Part shown: positions 15,225 to 17,224 of the stretch, piece after piece
Layout of the letters: every line of letters begins with the position of its first letter
Position numbering within the stretch: position 1 is the first letter of the stretch
Assembly: GCA_023264135.1 (NCBI GenBank)
Contig: JALQSZ010000006.1
Span: forward strand, 1 to 17,224
DNA from: Acidimicrobiales bacterium
GTDB taxonomy: Bacteria; Actinomycetota; Acidimicrobiia; Acidimicrobiales; Acidimicrobilacustridaceae
DNA: 17,224 nucleotides
Direction: 5' to 3'
Position numbers and translations under genes: made by a program
The notes under the pieces: generated by a model
What the model was told of the DNA's origin: nothing
The model's database searches: none
What the model saw: the letters and a program-made list of their open reading frames with translations, nothing else

Positions 15225-16118
15225 TCAATCGAGCTTCAGAACCCGAGCGGCATTGTCGTGAAGGAACTTCGGCCAAACGTTGTCGTTGAACGGCACATCA
15301 CGCATTTCGGTCATGATTCGCTGCAGCGACAGGCCCATCGGGAAATAGCCGGCGTAGATGATCTTGTCGGCGCCACGAGTGTTCGCGTAATCGATGATGC
15401 GCGGGTCGTAGTGCTTCGGAGCAAAGGCCGAGGTCGAGTAGTGCAGGCCCGGCCACTTGAGCATGAGCTTCACCATCAACTCGGTCCACGGCTGGCAACC
15501 ATGACGCGACACGTAGGTCAGTTCGGGGAAGTCGTACATGACCTCATCGACATGCTCAACGTGCTGGCACTGGAACTTGAGTCGGGGTCCGGGAATGCCC
15601 GTGCAAACGAACACCGGAATGTCGAGCTCGCAGGCCTTCGCGTAAATCGGGTACATCTTCTTGTCGTTGATCGCGACCTGCGGGAAGCAGCCGGCCGGGA
15701 ACATGCTGATCGAACGCACGCCCCAGGTTTCATAGGCACGAACGATGTTTTCGATTCCTGCCATGCCATCGTTGGGATCGGCTCCAACGGAACCAACAAA
15801 GCGACCGGGATAGCGCTTGATTGCTTCTTCACCAGTTGCTTCGCCCTGGCCTTCGCGATGGCCAACGCCAACCATGCCAACCGAAACGCCCCACTTGTCC
15901 ATTTGGTCGAGCGTGTAACCAACCGGATCGTCGGTCTCGCGAACTTCTTTTTCCTTATCCGGCGGAGCCTTGAACATGTACTCGGCCGGAAATTCAAACT
16001 CTTCCTTCGACTGCGAGTCCTTGGTTTGCTTCGTAATGAACTCGTACTGCGCTTTGAGATCTCGCGCAGGAAAACCAATCATCGTGTCGATGACCGGAAC
16101 GTCGGTCGGCATAGCCAT
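15225..16118 (-). CDS. Amidohydrolase-family protein lacking canonical metal ligands
   Basis: 297 residues from ATG 16118, chosen because GGGGGA lies about 6 nt upstream; a longer reading from 16184 would cross the putative promoter. General layout and motifs fit the amidohydrolase_2 (ACMSD/decarboxylase-like TIM barrel) family: VSVGMVGVGHREG (78-90), RYPGRFVGSVGADP (102-115), SRHGCQPWTEL (204-214) and the C-terminal NVWPKFLHDNAARVLKL. However the N-terminal HxH metal site is replaced by VIDTMIGFP (9-17), and the C-terminal GSDYP-type Asp ligand by YAGYFPMG (255-262). It may therefore be a metal-independent or metal-poor hydrolase or decarboxylase, or a binding protein. It is directly upstream of fadE30-ipdF on the same strand, which suggests a role with ring C/D intermediates. 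Confidence 0.88.
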   Translation of the reverse strand: MAMPTDVPVIDTMIGFPARDLKAQYEFITKQTKDSQSKEEFEFPAEYMFKAPPDKEKEVRETDDPVGYTLDQMDKWGVSVGMVGVGHREGQGEATGEEAIKRYPGRFVGSVGADPNDGMAGIENIVRAYETWGVRSISMFPAGCFPQVAINDKKMYPIYAKACELDIPVFVCTGIPGPRLKFQCQHVEHVDEVMYDFPELTYVSRHGCQPWTELMVKLMLKWPGLHYSTSAFAPKHYDPRIIDYANTRGADKIIYAGYFPMGLSLQRIMTEMRDVPFNDNVWPKFLHDNAARVLKLD

Positions 16119-16153
16119 GTGAATTCCCCCTGGAATCGGCAACGGTTGATTCG

Positions 16154-16193
16154 TTGACTTCGTCAATCTAGGACACCGCGTCAAGCGCGGCGA
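16154..16193 (-). promoter_or_regulatory. Candidate amidohydrolase-fadE30-ipdF promoter with operator-like palindrome
   Basis: On the minus strand a -10-like TAGATT (16165-16170) lies about 47 nt before ATG 16118, with a weak -35 (TCGCCG, 16188-16193) at 17-nt spacing. Overlapping the -10 and the expected start site is TTGACttcGTCAA (16154-16166), a perfect 5+3+5 inverted repeat, a position where a repressor would block initiation. No KstR2-type box is seen here. Confidence 0.4.
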
Positions 16194-16199
16194 GTTACC

Positions 16200-16237
16200 G
16201 CAAAACGAACTGTGGGGGCGAGTTGCCCCGCCCCCAC
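16200..16237 (-). terminator. Rho-independent terminator after the ABC/membrane protein genes
   Basis: GTGGGGGCG (16212-16220) and CGCCCCCAC (16229-16237) form a perfect 9-bp, GC-rich stem with an 8-nt loop. On the minus strand it is followed by a T-rich stretch containing GTTTTG (16200-16211). It lies 38 nt beyond the stop of the small membrane protein gene and separates it from the amidohydrolase operon. Confidence 0.75.
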
Positions 16238-16274
16238 TTCGAGGATCCGCCTCCGTGTTCGTTCGCTACGGCAC

Positions 16275-16631
16275 TTAGTTCTTGCCGACGATGCGATCGG
16301 TGGATTCGCGCTGTTCGAAGATGAGGCGAACAAGCCAGAACCGGAAATAGCGACGCAGTGACATCACGATGAAGAGCGCGGCGCCCACGACTGCGAGCAC
16401 GAGGCCGAGCGTTCCCATTGCCAGGAAATCGTCGGTCTTTGCGCCCTTGCCGCTGCCCTGAATGTTGAGCCAGCTGATGAGCGACAGGACGATGCCTGCG
16501 ATCATCAGAAGCGAACCGATGACGAGCCATGTCCGTTCTGGATTGGCCTTGCCGCCATCGACCTTCATTGCATCGACTTCGCCCTGGAACTCCTGGAGGC
16601 GGGCCGACGGGGTGGTTTCAGTGTTACTCAT
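16275..16631 (-). CDS. Small two-helix membrane protein, unknown function
   Basis: 118 residues from ATG 16631, fixed by a strong GGAGGAAAC ribosome site; the frame is open upstream only as a shadow of the ABC gene. Layout: a polar N-terminal 33 residues (MSNTETTPSARLQEF...), a hydrophobic helix around 34-59 (TWLVIGSLLMIAGIVLSLIS), a short Gly/Lys loop (GSGKGAKTDD), a second helix about 71-92 (MGTLGLVLAVVGAALFIVMS), then a basic/aromatic tail SLRRYFRFWLVRLIFEQR. The charge pattern suggests both ends are cytoplasmic. It starts 25 nt after the LivF-type ATPase stop and is last in that operon. It resembles no transporter subunit I can name; it may be an accessory or regulator of the ABC importer. 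Confidence 0.85.
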   Translation of the reverse strand: MSNTETTPSARLQEFQGEVDAMKVDGGKANPERTWLVIGSLLMIAGIVLSLISWLNIQGSGKGAKTDDFLAMGTLGLVLAVVGAALFIVMSLRRYFRFWLVRLIFEQRESTDRIVGKN

Positions 16632-16656
16632 GTTTCCTCCGTTGTTCTGGCGTTGA

Positions 16657-17224
16657 TCAGTGGGTTGTGCCGCCCAGATACGCCTCGGTGAGTTCCTCGG
16701 CGATCTCGGCAGGTGGTCCTGTACGAGTAATGCGTCCGTGCAACATGATCGACGCAACGGTCGACACGCCCAGCACGGCTTGGGCGAACTGTTCCACCAC
16801 GAGGATGGAGATTCCGTCGGCCGCAAGTTCGGCCACACGTTCATAGAGCTCTTCAACGATGAGTGGGGCAAGACCCATAGAAAGTTCGTCGAGAAGAAGC
16901 AGCGAAGGATTCACTGTCAGCGCACGCGCCATGGCGAGCATTTGCTGTTCGCCACCAGACATGGTTCCGGCGATCTGCTTGCGACGTTCCTTCAATCGAG
17001 GGAACTGTGCGAAGGCTTTGTCCTGCACATCGGAAAGTGATGCGCCGGCATGAGTGAACATGCGCAAGTTCTCGGTGACGGTGAGGTTCGGAAACACGCC
17101 GCGACCTTCGGGAACAAGGCACACACCGGCGCGAGCAAGCGAATCACTGCTCACACCGTTGACGTCGCGCCCACTGATGAGCAACTGGCCGGCGCTCGGA
17201 ACGATCTGACCGCTGCACACGCCA
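16657..17224 (-). CDS. LivF-type ABC transporter ATP-binding protein, partial at 5' end
   Basis: The C-terminal 188 or so residues of an ATPase of the high-affinity branched-chain amino acid (HAAT) importer family; the N-terminus with Walker A lies beyond the right edge. Visible: VPEGRGVFPNLTVTENL, typical of LivF, the ABC signature MSGGEQQMLAMARAL, Walker B LLLLDELSMGLAP, and the ILVVEQ segment. The frame stays open to the window edge; the GTG at 17220 sits mid-domain and is not a true start. HAAT importers carry amino acids but also amides, urea and various carboxylates or aromatic acids, so an organic acid or steroid-like substrate is possible in this setting. Followed after 25 nt by a small membrane protein gene. 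Confidence 0.93.
   Translation of the reverse strand, partial: GVCSGQIVPSAGQLLISGRDVNGVSSDSLARAGVCLVPEGRGVFPNLTVTENLRMFTHAGASLSDVQDKAFAQFPRLKERRKQIAGTMSGGEQQMLAMARALTVNPSLLLLDELSMGLAPLIVEELYERVAELAADGISILVVEQFAQAVLGVSTVASIMLHGRITRTGPPAEIAEELTEAYLGGTTH

Noticed and set aside
16632..16871. An 80-residue N-terminal extension of the small membrane protein.
   Set aside because: It runs antiparallel in content with the LivF coding sequence in another frame, while ATG 16631 has a strong ribosome site.

Overview
The window looks like a steroid (sterol or bile-acid type) catabolic locus from an actinobacterium. The evidence is a set of proteins that closely resemble the mycobacterial/rhodococcal ring C/D (HIP, methylhexahydroindanone propionate) degradation enzymes, here in gene orders partly matching M. 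tuberculosis Rv3548c-Rv3553 and Rv3559c-Rv3560c. Moderately high GC, tightly overlapping genes and several promoters with a TANNNT -10 box only 6-9 nt before the start codon (leaderless mRNAs) also fit Actinomycetota. I lean towards Acidimicrobiia rather than Mycobacteriales, but this is inference. No rRNA, tRNA, CRISPR array, insertion sequence or phage gene was seen.

Layout. Left operon (minus strand, 7420 down to 1): echA20 - ipdA - ipdB - ipdC - MaoC-type hydratase - CrtC/AttH-like protein of unknown function - a large cytosolic arylsulfatase that runs off the left edge. Its genes overlap or nearly abut, except for a 44-nt gap before the CrtC/AttH-like gene. Divergent from it (plus strand, 7510-9631): an SDR like Rv3549c, then an APH-family phosphotransferase. 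Middle block: a minus-strand pair, a 3-alpha-hydroxysteroid-dehydrogenase-like SDR and a cytochrome P450 (11668-9636), and a divergent plus-strand aldehyde dehydrogenase (11792-13261). Right block (minus strand): the 3' part of a LivF-type ABC ATPase, a small two-helix membrane protein, a strong hairpin terminator, then an amidohydrolase-fold protein, fadE30-type acyl-CoA dehydrogenase and ipdF, which ends stop-to-stop against the aldehyde dehydrogenase.

How the genes work together. FadE30, IpdF, IpdC, EchA20 and IpdAB are, by analogy with M. tuberculosis, the CoA-thioester steps that desaturate, oxidise and hydrolytically open rings D and C. The 3-alpha-HSD-like SDR, the P450 and the aldehyde dehydrogenase could prepare the nucleus or side chain of an incoming steroid, and the sulfatase could unmask steroid sulfates inside the cell. 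FadD3, FadA6, FadE31-33, the KstR/KstR2 regulators and the ring A/B enzymes are not in the window. The least understood parts are the sulfatase/CrtC-like pair, the amidohydrolase that lacks the usual metal-binding residues, and the phosphotransferase with a shifted catalytic motif.
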